13,913 nucleotides of DNA from CAZHMN01 sp964533705 (GTDB taxonomy: Bacteria; Electryoneota; B3-LCP). The notes beneath the pieces were generated by a model that worked only from the letters and a program-made list of their open reading frames with translations, ran no database searches and had not been told where the DNA came from. Numbering within the stretch: position 1 is the first letter of the stretch; each line of letters opens with the position of its first letter. Location of the stretch: the NCBI GenBank assembly GCA_964533705.1, contig CAZHMN010000079.1:1-13913 (forward strand). Direction: 5' to 3'. Of this stretch, positions 5,630 through 13,104 are shown in pieces. The translations under genes and the position numbers were made by a program.

Positions 5630-5977
5630 GTGCCAAGAGCTTCTAACATCGTAGCTTCCCGCCGTCGTCGCAAGAAGATATTGAAGTCTGCGAAAGGGTA
5701 CTGGGGGGCACGCAGCAGATTAATCACGAGCGCGCGCCAGGCTGTTGATAAGGCTCGTCTGTACGCCTATCGAGATCGTCGTCAGCGGAAGAGAGATTTC
5801 CGCCGACTGTGGATTATCCGCATAAATGCCGCCTGCCGGGAGCACGGCTTGAGTTATTCAGCCTTCCTCCATGGATTGAAGACCAAGGGTCTTGACCTTG
5901 ACCGCCGCGTTTTAGCCGATATCGCCGCTCGGGATCCTGAAACCTTCGCCCAAATCGTCTCCACGGTTAAATCTTAA
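5630..5977 (+). CDS. rplT: 50S ribosomal protein L20 (bL20)
   Basis: The 115-residue basic protein has L20 signatures: PRASNIVASRRRRKKILK, AKGYWGARSRL, YAYRDRRQRKRDFRRLWI-R-NAACR and YSAFLHGLK. L20 binds 23S rRNA early in 50S assembly and is the usual autogenous repressor of the rpmI-rplT messenger. The start is GTG at 5630, preceded by AGGGAG at 5619-5624, and the family's N-terminus begins exactly here. It lies 16 bases after rpmI and 24 bases before pheS. Confidence 0.97.
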   Translation: MPRASNIVASRRRRKKILKSAKGYWGARSRLITSARQAVDKARLYAYRDRRQRKRDFRRLWIIRINAACREHGLSYSAFLHGLKTKGLDLDRRVLADIAARDPETFAQIVSTVKS

Positions 5978-6001
5978 TTTCCCCCAAAAGGACGGTCGTA
6001 G

Positions 6002-7006
6002 ATGTCCGAACTGGATGATCTGGCTTCCCGGTTCGAGTCCGAACTGGCACAGGCGCAAGATGAGCTTGCTCTGAACGATCTACGGGTGCGTTTTCTGGGG
6101 AAAAAGGGATTGCTGACCGCTGAATTCAAGCAGTTAAGCCGTCTCGATCCACGAGAGCGGCCTGCGCGGGGAGCGGAACTCAACCTGCTGAAAGAGCGCA
6201 TCTCCGAGGGCATTTCGCGCCGTCAGAATGAGCTTAAAACCGCACACTTGACTCGGCCTACCCTCGATCTGACCTTGCCGGGGCGAGTTCCCTGGATCGG
6301 CCGTCTGCATCCGCTGGTACAGATCGAGGAGAGGATGCGTAACATCTTTCGTTCCATGGGCTTTGCGGTGGAAACCGGCCCCGAGATCGAGACGACCTAT
6401 TACAATTTCACCGCTTTAAACACTCCCGAATGGCACCCGGCCCGCGACGAGGCTGACACCTTTTACGTGGGTGATGACCGCCTGCTGCGCACCGAGACCA
6501 GTCCCGTGCAGATACACGTCCTGGAGCGCGGCAAACTGCCGGTTCGCATCATCGCGCCGGGCCGCGTTTACCGCAAGGACAAACCCGACCCGACTCACTT
6601 TCCCGTCTTTCACCAGGTGGAGGGGCTTTACGTTGATCGCGGCGTCACCTTCGCGGATCTGAAGGGCACTCTCCTTTACTTCTACCGTCAATTCTTTGGC
6701 GCTGAGACGGAATTGCGTTTCCGGCCGCATTACTTTCCCTTTACGGAGCCTTCGGCGGAAGTTGATGCCTCCTGTTATCTCTGCGGAGGTGAAGGCTGCC
6801 GGGTCTGCAAAGGCACCGGTTGGATGGAAATGGGTGGTTCAGGCATGGTAGATCCGAATGTACTTGAAGGGGTGGGCATTGATCCCGAAGAGTGGACCGG
6901 ATTTGCCTTCGGTTTGGGTATAGAACGAATCGCCATGATCTGGTACGGGGTGGACGACATCCGCCTGTTTTACGAGAACGATCTCCGCTTTCTACGTCAA
7001 TTTTAA
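6002..7006 (+). CDS. pheS: Phenylalanine--tRNA ligase alpha subunit
   Basis: The 334-residue catalytic subunit of the alpha2-beta2 PheRS is a class II synthetase that forms Phe-adenylate and charges tRNA-Phe. An N-terminal coiled coil (about 1-85) is followed by the catalytic domain. Motifs include HPLVQ (103-107), LNTPEWHPARDEADTFYV (139-156), the motif 2 region from GRVYRK (187) through FHQVEGL (203-209), FTEPSAEVD (247-255) and motif 3 GLGIERIAM (304-312). The family's usual RTHTSPVQ reads RTETSPVQ here (163-170). A four-cysteine cluster, CYLCGGEGCRVC (258-269), resembles a zinc knuckle; a Cys-containing insert here is known in some PheS proteins. AAGGA (5988-5992) precedes the ATG. pheT follows five bases after the stop. 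Confidence 0.97.
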   Translation: MSELDDLASRFESELAQAQDELALNDLRVRFLGKKGLLTAEFKQLSRLDPRERPARGAELNLLKERISEGISRRQNELKTAHLTRPTLDLTLPGRVPWIGRLHPLVQIEERMRNIFRSMGFAVETGPEIETTYYNFTALNTPEWHPARDEADTFYVGDDRLLRTETSPVQIHVLERGKLPVRIIAPGRVYRKDKPDPTHFPVFHQVEGLYVDRGVTFADLKGTLLYFYRQFFGAETELRFRPHYFPFTEPSAEVDASCYLCGGEGCRVCKGTGWMEMGGSGMVDPNVLEGVGIDPEEWTGFAFGLGIERIAMIWYGVDDIRLFYENDLRFLRQF

Positions 7007-7011
7007 CTACT

Positions 7012-9234
7012 ATGCGCGTATCATACCTCTGGTTGAAAAGTCTGGTTGATTTCTCCCTTTCGCCGAAAGAGCTGGCCGAATTGCTCACCATGGACGGCCT
7101 GGAGGTGGAAAACCTTGAACCGGTGGGGCCGGAGCTGGAGGGGGTCTACGTGGGAGAGGTGCTGGAGGTCAATCCGCATCCCAATGCCGATAAACTCACC
7201 CTTTGCAAGGTCAATCTGGGTGAAAAAGTCGTCGAAGTCGTCTGCGGTGCGCCCAACGTGGCTGTCGGACAAAAGATCGCCTACGTCGGTGCCGGGACGA
7301 CCCTGCCGGACGGCACGCTGATCGAGAGCCGATCCATTCGCGGCGTACCCTCTGAAGGGATGATTTGTTCTGAACTCGAACTGGGCCTGGGAGAAGACGG
7401 CAGTGGTATCATGGTGTTGGATTCCGATGCGCAGGTCGGNNNNNNNNNNNNNNNNNNNNNNNNNNNNNNNNNNNNNNNNNNNNNNNNNNNNNNNNNNNNN
7501 NNNNNNNNNNNNNNNNNNNNNNNNNNNNNNNNNNNNNNNCCGAATTGGCTGCGCTGGCGCCTGGAAGCAGTCGGTTTGCGCGCTATTAATAATGTGGTGG
7601 ACGTGACCAATTACGTCATGCTGGAAATGGGTCACCCTATGCACGCCTTCGATTTCAATCTGTTAGAGGGGCGGAAGATCGTGGTGCGCCGCGCCCGCGC
7701 GGGCGAAACCTTTATCACACTGGACGAGGTGGAACGCAGCCTCGATGACCGTATGCTCCTGATCTGCGATGCCAAACAAGGCGTTGCAATCGCCGGTGTG
7801 ATGGGCGGTTTGAACAGCGAAATCCGGGACGATACAGAGGATTTGCTCCTGGAGAGCGCTTATTTCGATCCCATCAACACCCGGCGCACATCCAAGCTTC
7901 TGGGCTTATCCACCGATTCATCGCGTCGCTTTGAGCGCGGCGCTGATCCCAATGCCACCGTCCGCGCCCTGGATATGGCGGCATCATTGATCACGCAGTT
8001 AGCCGGCGGTGAGGTGGCCACCGGAGTGGCGGACGTTTATCCCCGGAGCATTCCGCAGCACCAAATCGAGCTGCGACCGGAGCGGGTCTCAGCCATTCTG
8101 GGAATCGAAGTTCCCGTTGATGAGATGCGAGAACATCTGGAGCGTTTGGGATGCGCTGTTGAGGACGGTGAGCCCTGGAGGGTTTCCGTTCCTACCTTCC
8201 GCCCCGATCTGGAGAGAGAGATTGATTTGATTGAAGATATCGCCCGGCTTCACGGGTATAATCAAGTACCCAGTGCCGATCGGGCGGGCGTTTCGCTGGA
8301 CGTCAGCGAAGTTACCGAAGAGACTTTCCAGGAGAAACTCCGCGACGCTCTCGTAAAATTGGGTTTCAACCAGGTTACCACTTCACCCTTGATCTCCGCA
8401 AGTGAGGCGACCCTCCCCGGGTATCCGACAGCGGTGAAGCTGATAAATCCCGCCAGTGAAGATATGGCCTACCTGCGCAATGGATTGCTCCCCAGCCTCC
8501 TTAAGGTTGCATCCCATAACGTCAATAGAGGCATCTGTGATTTGCGAATTTTTGAGATCGGGAAAGTATTCTGTTCGGAAGGGGAAGGGCAAAGTGAATG
8601 GGACGTAGTTGGAGGCGTGATAACGGGGATCGCGGAACCGGGGTATTGGGATCGAGAAAAAGATGCCGTTGATTTTTTGGACCTGAAAGGGCTCGTCATG
8701 GGATTGTTGCGAGAAATATCACTTGACAAATCGGATTTTTTTTACTATAATAGGATTGACACGGCTGAGCGCTTCACGGCAGACGTCGTCCAGGTGCGGA
8801 GCGGGGAAGGCGAAATCGGACTGTTCGGACAGATTCATCCTCATGTGGTCTCTTCCTTCGACATGGACGTACCCGTTTTCGGCTTTGAGTTTACCGTCGC
8901 CGATTTGATGGCGGCCTCACCCGAGCGGTTAGCTTATAAGCCTTTCCCGAAGTTTCCGCCGGCGCAGAGGGATTTGGCTTTCACGCTGGCTGATAACATC
9001 GCCGCGGGTGAAGTCGTCGAGTGCATCACCCGTCACGGTAGTGAGTATCTTGTCGGTTGCGATCTCTTTGACGTTTATCATGGACCTCAGGTCGGCGAAG
9101 GCAATAAGAGCCTGGCGTTCCGGTTGAATTTTCAATCGCCCGATCGAACCCTGACGGATGAAGAAGTGGATAAATATATTGTGACGATCATCCGCGAAGT
9201 GGAAAGAGTTTTCGGCGCAAAGTTGAGGTCTTGA
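7012..9234 (+). CDS. pheT: Phenylalanine--tRNA ligase beta subunit, interrupted by an assembly gap
   Basis: PheT forms the alpha2-beta2 PheRS with PheS; it carries the editing site and contacts tRNA-Phe. Visible parts are the N-terminal segment from MRVSYLWLKSLV, the tRNA-binding OB fold (about 40-145, HPNADKLTLCKV and VVCGAPNVAVG), then after the gap the B3/4 editing domain (from NWLRWRLEAVGLR, with NNVVDVTNYVMLE and GVMGG), the B5 domain, a degenerate catalytic-like core and the C-terminal anticodon-binding FDX-ACB domain (PKFPPAQRDLAF to the end). As drawn it has 740 residues against about 790-805 in the family; 100 N bases at 7440-7539 stand for missing sequence. The frame continues across the N run. 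The start is the ATG five bases after pheS; no Shine-Dalgarno site is visible. Confidence 0.95.
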   Translation: MRVSYLWLKSLVDFSLSPKELAELLTMDGLEVENLEPVGPELEGVYVGEVLEVNPHPNADKLTLCKVNLGEKVVEVVCGAPNVAVGQKIAYVGAGTTLPDGTLIESRSIRGVPSEGMICSELELGLGEDGSGIMVLDSDAQVXXXXXXXXXXXXXXXXXXXXXXXXXXXXXXXXXXPNWLRWRLEAVGLRAINNVVDVTNYVMLEMGHPMHAFDFNLLEGRKIVVRRARAGETFITLDEVERSLDDRMLLICDAKQGVAIAGVMGGLNSEIRDDTEDLLLESAYFDPINTRRTSKLLGLSTDSSRRFERGADPNATVRALDMAASLITQLAGGEVATGVADVYPRSIPQHQIELRPERVSAILGIEVPVDEMREHLERLGCAVEDGEPWRVSVPTFRPDLEREIDLIEDIARLHGYNQVPSADRAGVSLDVSEVTEETFQEKLRDALVKLGFNQVTTSPLISASEATLPGYPTAVKLINPASEDMAYLRNGLLPSLLKVASHNVNRGICDLRIFEIGKVFCSEGEGQSEWDVVGGVITGIAEPGYWDREKDAVDFLDLKGLVMGLLREISLDKSDFFYYNRIDTAERFTADVVQVRSGEGEIGLFGQIHPHVVSSFDMDVPVFGFEFTVADLMAASPERLAYKPFPKFPPAQRDLAFTLADNIAAGEVVECITRHGSEYLVGCDLFDVYHGPQVGEGNKSLAFRLNFQSPDRTLTDEEVDKYIVTIIREVERVFGAKLRS
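7440..7539. other. Assembly gap (100 N)
   Basis: Exactly 100 undetermined bases lie within pheT, a conventional placeholder for a gap of unknown size. Homologues usually have roughly 90-110 residues between the flanking motifs (AQVG and the WLR-RLEAVGLR region), so the true gap is probably near 270-330 bases. Confidence 0.95.
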
Positions 9235-9236
9235 TC

Positions 9237-9551
9237 GTGGGCGAAAGTGCAGATACGCGTGGGGGTGAGCAATTTGAAATCGGATTGTTTATGGATTTTT
9301 CTCAGTTTGAGGAATTGGAACGGAGAGTTTTAGGGGTTATAGAACGTTTCAAGGATCTTCGCAATCGAAATGAAGAGCTTCAGGAGAAAGTCCACAGGTT
9401 AGAAGCGGAGATTCAACAACAATCAGCGGAGAACGAGCGGCTGCTCACCCGATGTGAGGAACTTCAAGGCAATCAGAGAGACGTCCAGAAGGAAGACCTG
9501 ATTCGTCAAAAGATACAGACCCTTTTAAGCAAGCTCGAAGAAGTAAAATAA
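9237..9551 (+). CDS. ZapB-like coiled-coil protein
   Basis: This small protein is almost wholly coiled coil from about residue 20 to its end, rich in Glu, Gln, Leu and Arg with heptad leucines, and without Cys clusters or membrane segments. Its place directly before zapA and its type suggest a ZapB-like partner that helps bundle or position the FtsZ ring. That is inference from context, because coiled coils are poorly conserved. The start is uncertain. GTG at 9237 has GAGG eight bases upstream (9225-9228) and overlaps the pheT stop region; TTG at 9231 is too near that site; ATG at 9291 (MDFSQFEELERR) would start exactly at the coiled coil but has no ribosome-binding site. It ends 32 bases before zapA. 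Confidence 0.75.
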   Translation: MGESADTRGGEQFEIGLFMDFSQFEELERRVLGVIERFKDLRNRNEELQEKVHRLEAEIQQQSAENERLLTRCEELQGNQRDVQKEDLIRQKIQTLLSKLEEVK

Positions 9552-9583
9552 TCATAACTTATTCTAAATAAGTAGAATTGCTC

Positions 9584-9892
9584 ATGGCGACGGGGTCGAA
9601 GCCATCGGTAAGGGTCAAAATCATGGGCGTGGAGTATTCGGTGACGGGATATGAGGATGCCGAATACCTCCATGAAGTCGCCGGATTTGTGGATGAGCGC
9701 ATGCGGCTTTTGAACCGGATGAAGTCGGACATACCGCCGCTTAAGAACGCCATTTTGACCGCGCTGAATCTGGCTGACGAGTTGATCCAAACCCGCAAGC
9801 AGTTAGTTCAGTATCAAGAAGAAGCTACCGATTTCAATCGTATGATTTCGGATCGCTCTCGAAAATTAGCAGAACTTTGCTCAGAGGTATAA
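9584..9892 (+). CDS. zapA: Cell division protein ZapA
   Basis: The 102-residue protein matches ZapA: the N-terminal globular part PSVRVKIMGVEYSV-GYEDAEYLHEVAGFVDERM (about 8-40) is followed by a C-terminal coiled coil (about 55-102) with ALNLADEL. ZapA binds FtsZ in the cytoplasm and bundles its protofilaments at the division site. The ATG at 9584 fits the family start better than a TTG six bases earlier; neither has a Shine-Dalgarno site. The gene directly precedes a predicted 6S RNA, a neighbourhood shared by many bacteria. Confidence 0.93.
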   Translation: MATGSKPSVRVKIMGVEYSVTGYEDAEYLHEVAGFVDERMRLLNRMKSDIPPLKNAILTALNLADELIQTRKQLVQYQEEATDFNRMISDRSRKLAELCSEV

Positions 9893-9930
9893 ATCAAACG
9901 TGGAAACATTTATGACTGACAATAAAATTC

Positions 9931-10107
9931 CCTGCGAGACGGCCTGTTTCGATTTAAAAGAACCAACACTAAAATAGAGGGAGCCTACCTCTCAGGCGCG
10001 TAATACAGGCCTCATCCCGATTCGTCGGGACCTTATCAGGCGGAGGAAGTAAGAAACGTTTAGGGAGGCACCCACCGTGGCGACATGGTTCTCTTTATAA
10101 TCGCAGG
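9931..10107 (+). ncRNA. ssrS: Probable 6S RNA
   Basis: The region between zapA and rny can fold into the long bulged duplex expected of 6S RNA. CCTGCGA (9931-9937) pairs with TCGCAGG (10101-10107), ACGG (9939-9942) with CCGT (10075-10078) or GCCT (9942-9945) with AGGC (10066-10069), and GTTTC (9946-9950) with GAAAC (10053-10057). A large open middle region follows, then an apical part with GCCT/AGGC (10009-10012/10038-10041) and the perfect hairpin CCCGA-TTCG-TCGGG (10016-10029). Length (about 177 bases) and position next to zapA fit 6S RNA, which binds the housekeeping RNA polymerase as a promoter mimic. The call rests on folding by eye and gene order; exact ends are uncertain and no clear promoter was found. 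Confidence 0.72.
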
Positions 10108-10115
10108 CTGTTCGC

Positions 10116-10138
10116 GGGGATATATATTTATAGTCCCC
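10116..10138 (+). other. Stem-loop downstream of the 6S RNA
   Basis: GGGGA (10116-10120) pairs with TCCCC (10134-10138), and TATA pairs with TATA inside, with one bulged G and a small AT loop. It starts nine bases after the predicted 6S 3' end and could terminate or define it. No T tract follows, so a rho-independent terminator is not clear. Confidence 0.45.
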
Positions 10139-10143
10139 ATCAA

Positions 10144-10189
10144 CGCTCGAACAAATACAAAGTTGGAGAATTTGTTTTTTGTTCGTGCG
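10144..10189 (+). other. Second stem-loop in the rny leader
   Basis: CGAACAAA (10148-10155) pairs perfectly with TTTGTTCG (10178-10185). CGC (10144-10146) with GCG (10187-10189) extends the helix across a T-T mismatch. A run of T at 10174-10180 lies in the 3' arm. An inner ACAAAT/ATTTGT pairing followed by this T run gives an alternative, terminator-like fold. Confidence 0.5.
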
Positions 10190-10203
10190 CGGATTCAGGT
10201 TCC

Positions 10204-10237
10204 ATTCCCCCGCACCCCTGCAGGTCGACGGGGGAAT
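10204..10237 (+). promoter_or_regulatory. Stem-loop just upstream of the rny ribosome-binding site
   Basis: ATTCCCCCG (10204-10212) pairs perfectly with CGGGGGAAT (10229-10237) around a 16-base loop that holds the palindrome CCTGCAGG. The helix ends 16 bases before the AGGGAG site (10254-10259) of rny, so it could affect translation or messenger stability of RNase Y. The role is inferred from position alone. Confidence 0.5.
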
Positions 10238-10265
10238 TTCAATTATAGACCACAGGGAGTTCCTC

Positions 10266-11828
10266 ATGCTATCTTCCTCAATCATTATATGCGCTCTATT
10301 GAGCATACTAATAGGAGTGCTGGTAGGCTGGACACTAAGGCACATCACAGAGCAAAGACGGTTAGATTCCGCCAAAACTACTGCTGAACGGATCCTTGAT
10401 GAAGCCCGGAAGCAAGCCGAGACGATCAAAAAAGAGAAGATCCTTGAAGCCAAAGACGAGCAACTCGAACTCAAATCCCGGTTTGAAGCGGATATTGAAT
10501 CGAAGCGGAGAAAGTTAGAGGCACACGAAAGAAAAATAGCGGAGCGAGAACTTTCCTTAAAACATCGTCTTGATGAGCTGGATAGAACTTCTCGCAATTT
10601 ACAATCCGAACGAGATCGCGTGGCAAGCCGGAGCCAGGAACTCGAGAAGCAGGCACAGCGGCTGGAAAATCAGCTGCAGGAAGCGAACCAGCAGTTAGAG
10701 CACATCGCCCGCATGACGGCCGAAGAAGCTCTTGAGCAGTTAAAGCGAAATCTATTGGAGCGGGCCCGACAGGAGACAGCCGAACAGGTAAAGGAGATGC
10801 GAGAGCAAACCCGGCTCACAGCCAATCGGGAAGCCAAGGAGATCATTGTACAGGCGATACAGCGTTCGGCCGTGGAGCACAGCGTCGAGACGACAGTCTC
10901 GGTGGTCAATCTTCCCAATGACGAGATTAAAGGGCGCATCATCGGTCGAGAAGGCCGTAATATCCGGGCTTTTGAGAATGTGACCGGCGTGGAAATAATT
11001 GTGGATGATACGCCTGAATCCGTGGTGTTATCGGGATTTGATCCTTATCGCCGGGAAGTTGCGCGCATGGCGCTCGAACGTTTGATGGCCGACGGCCGTA
11101 TCCATCCCGGCCGCATCGAGGAAGTGGTCAAGAAGGTCGAGAAAGAGTTGGATGAACAGATCGTGCAGATCGGCGAGCAGGCCTGTCTGGATGCTGAAGT
11201 TCACGGTCTTCATCCTGAACTGGTCAAGCTCCTGGGCAAGCTTCACTATCGCACTTCCTACGGGCAGAACGTTTTGCAGCACTCAATAGAGGTTTCCTAT
11301 CTGTCAGGTCTGATGGCGGCCGAGTTGGAGATGGACGGCAAATTGGCGAAGAGAGCCGGATTACTGCATGACATCGGGAAGGCGATTGACCGTTATACTG
11401 AAGGGACGCATACAGCTATCGGAGCCGACCTGGCCAAGAAATATCGTGAGGGCAAAATTGTGCAGAACGCCATTGCTGCTCATCACGAGGACGTCGAGGT
11501 GACGTCACCCATCTCCATCCTGGTTCAGGCTGCGGATGCGATTTCAGGATCGCGTCCCGGTGCCCGGCGGGAAACTCTGGAGGGTTACATAAAGAGACTC
11601 GAACGGCTGGAGGAGGTGGCTACGTCCTTTTCAGGCGTTTCCAAGACTTTTGCGATTCAAGCTGGAAGAGAGATCCGGGTGATGGTGGAATCTGAAAAGG
11701 TCGATGATCATTCAGCGCAGGATCTGGCCAGTGAGATTTCCAGAAAGATACAGGAAGAAATGGAATACCCCGGGCAGATCAAGGTAACCGTCATCCGAGA
11801 GTTTCGCGCCGTCGATTACGCCAAATAA
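10266..11828 (+). CDS. rny: Ribonuclease Y
   Basis: The 520-residue protein has the typical RNase Y length and plan: a membrane anchor (about residues 4-23, SSIIICALLSILIGVLVG), a long charged coiled coil (about 28-195), a KH RNA-binding domain (about 208-275) with the GREG loop at 227-230, and an HD phosphohydrolase domain with H339, H368-D369 in LLHDIGKA and D424. RNase Y is a membrane-bound endonuclease that starts messenger decay in many bacteria lacking RNase E. The ATG at 10266 is chosen because AGGGAG (10254-10259) lies six bases before it and the membrane helix follows at once; the frame is open further upstream, but that part is non-coding leader. The ymdB-family gene follows after 12 bases. 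Confidence 0.97.
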   Translation: MLSSSIIICALLSILIGVLVGWTLRHITEQRRLDSAKTTAERILDEARKQAETIKKEKILEAKDEQLELKSRFEADIESKRRKLEAHERKIAERELSLKHRLDELDRTSRNLQSERDRVASRSQELEKQAQRLENQLQEANQQLEHIARMTAEEALEQLKRNLLERARQETAEQVKEMREQTRLTANREAKEIIVQAIQRSAVEHSVETTVSVVNLPNDEIKGRIIGREGRNIRAFENVTGVEIIVDDTPESVVLSGFDPYRREVARMALERLMADGRIHPGRIEEVVKKVEKELDEQIVQIGEQACLDAEVHGLHPELVKLLGKLHYRTSYGQNVLQHSIEVSYLSGLMAAELEMDGKLAKRAGLLHDIGKAIDRYTEGTHTAIGADLAKKYREGKIVQNAIAAHHEDVEVTSPISILVQAADAISGSRPGARRETLEGYIKRLERLEEVATSFSGVSKTFAIQAGREIRVMVESEKVDDHSAQDLASEISRKIQEEMEYPGQIKVTVIREFRAVDYAK

Positions 11829-11840
11829 TAAAATAAGTTG

Positions 11841-12635
11841 ATGAAAAACTCTTCTTCCTTCAATGTACTCTTCATCGCCGACATCATCGGTAAACCGGGA
11901 TTTGACATTACTTCCCGCCTTCTGGCCTCATTGCATCGCCGGTACAATGTGGATTTCTGCATCGCCAACGGCGAGAATGCTGCGGATGGTAAGGGCATAA
12001 CTCCGAAGGAGTTTTTTGCATTCCGGCAATTAGGCATTGACGTGGTTACCAGCGGCAATCACGTCTGGGATTATTCGCAGGGGCGCAAACTCCTGGATGA
12101 GGAATCCCAGCTTCTAAGGCCGCTGAACTACCCGCCTGAAAGTCCCGGCAAAGGCTCGGGCGTGTTTGTCGCAAATCGAGGGACCTCCATAGCTGTCGTC
12201 AACCTGCAGGGGCGTACATTTATGTATTCCATTGATTGTCCCTTCAGGGTGGGCGAAGCAGAAGTCGAGCGGCTGCGCGTTAAGACGCCGATTATTATTG
12301 TTGACATTCACGCGGAAGCGACGGCGGAGAAACAGGCCCTGGCCTGGCACCTCGACGGGCGGGTATCGGCCGTAATCGGCACGCACACTCACGTTCAGAC
12401 TGCCGATGAGAGAATCTTGCCGGGTGGGACGGCATTCATCACAGATGCGGGGATGACCGGTCCCACCGATTCCGTCATTGGTCTGGATCGCAAGATTGCC
12501 CTTAAGCGTTTTTTGCAGGGTATTCCCCACCGATACCGGATAGCCAGCGAAAATTTGCGGCTCAATGCCGTTCTGGTTGCCATTGACATCGAGACCGGAA
12601 AGGCCACAAAAATCCAGCGTATTAATTTGCCCTGA
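11841..12635 (+). CDS. ymdB: YmdB-family metallophosphoesterase (TIGR00282)
   Basis: The 264-residue calcineurin-like phosphoesterase is of the YmdB/DR1281 type. Metal-site residues are visible: D14 in FIADIIGKPG, E45 in NGENAADGKG, N73-H74 in SGNHVWD, H157 in VDIHAEATAEK and H182/H184 in GTHTHVQTAD. Family members hydrolyse 2',3'-cyclic nucleotides; in Bacillus subtilis YmdB affects biofilm and motility decisions. It follows rny here as in many other bacteria, which fits a link to RNA turnover, since 2',3'-cyclic ends come from RNA cleavage. ATG at 11841 is preferred to TTG at 11838; no clear Shine-Dalgarno site is present. The gene ends the run of plus-strand genes before a long gap. Confidence 0.94.
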   Translation: MKNSSSFNVLFIADIIGKPGFDITSRLLASLHRRYNVDFCIANGENAADGKGITPKEFFAFRQLGIDVVTSGNHVWDYSQGRKLLDEESQLLRPLNYPPESPGKGSGVFVANRGTSIAVVNLQGRTFMYSIDCPFRVGEAEVERLRVKTPIIIVDIHAEATAEKQALAWHLDGRVSAVIGTHTHVQTADERILPGGTAFITDAGMTGPTDSVIGLDRKIALKRFLQGIPHRYRIASENLRLNAVLVAIDIETGKATKIQRINLP

Positions 12636-13104
12636 TTCAAAGCATTACTGGCGCCAGTGGTAGTTGACGCTATTTTTAATGAGGTCTATCGTGTAAAACT
12701 GATAAATTCATTAAAAAGCGGAAATCTAAATTTTTTAATTTTTAACTTGACTTTCACGAAAAAATTCGTGATCTTAGCAGGCAAATCCTACTTGCACTGA
12801 ATTTCGGACTGGAAGCAGAAATCAATTGAGATCACCTTTTGGCCGAAATAATCAACTATAAGCCCAGCCTTTTCGAAATCAATAAGAGGACAGATCGCCC
12901 CGAAAAATTTCTACTTAATTTGTCTGCGGGAAAAGTTCTCGGTTTTGATTGTAGAAATAATCCTACTCCGAATATCTCCGAAAAAGAAAATAAGTGCCAC
13001 ATTGTTCTAATCTGCCCTACCGAACTAAATTGCCGGATGTTTGCAGCTTGCCTTTGTAGATAAGGGATAGTTCGCAGGCGGAGTGTGAGCAAAGAGGTGA
13101 GATT
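12636..13104. other. Intergenic region without a convincing gene
   Basis: This stretch of about 470 bases is more AT-rich than the flanking genes. It holds the 12-base palindrome ACTGGCGCCAGT (12647-12658) shortly after ymdB, a run of A/T tracts (12721-12745), and the inverted repeat CACGAA-AAAA-TTCGTG (12755-12770) just after a -35-like TTGACT (12747-12752). A weak 74-codon frame at 12839-13063 starts with TTG, lacks a ribosome-binding site and resembles nothing I know. Promoter elements for the receptor downstream probably lie here, but I cannot place them. Confidence 0.5.
12755..12770. promoter_or_regulatory. Inverted repeat, possible operator
   Basis: CACGAA (12755-12760) and TTCGTG (12765-12770) are perfect inverted copies separated by AAAA. 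They begin three bases after TTGACT, a five-of-six -35 box, so a regulator bound here could block a promoter. The -10 at the proper distance (GATCTT) is poor, which weakens the idea. It could also be a simple RNA hairpin. Confidence 0.3.

Noticed and set aside
10217..10229. CCTGCAGGTCGAC, identical to part of a common cloning-vector polylinker
   Set aside because: Only about 13 bases match, the match stops on both sides, and it sits between symmetric hairpin arms native to the locus, so vector contamination is unlikely.
10085..10387. 100-codon open frame overlapping the rny leader
   Set aside because: It overlaps the structured leader and the start of rny in another frame and has no family resemblance.
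12839..13063. 74-codon open frame in the gap after ymdB
   Set aside because: It starts with TTG, has no ribosome-binding site, resembles no family I know, and lies in AT-rich sequence where such frames arise by chance.
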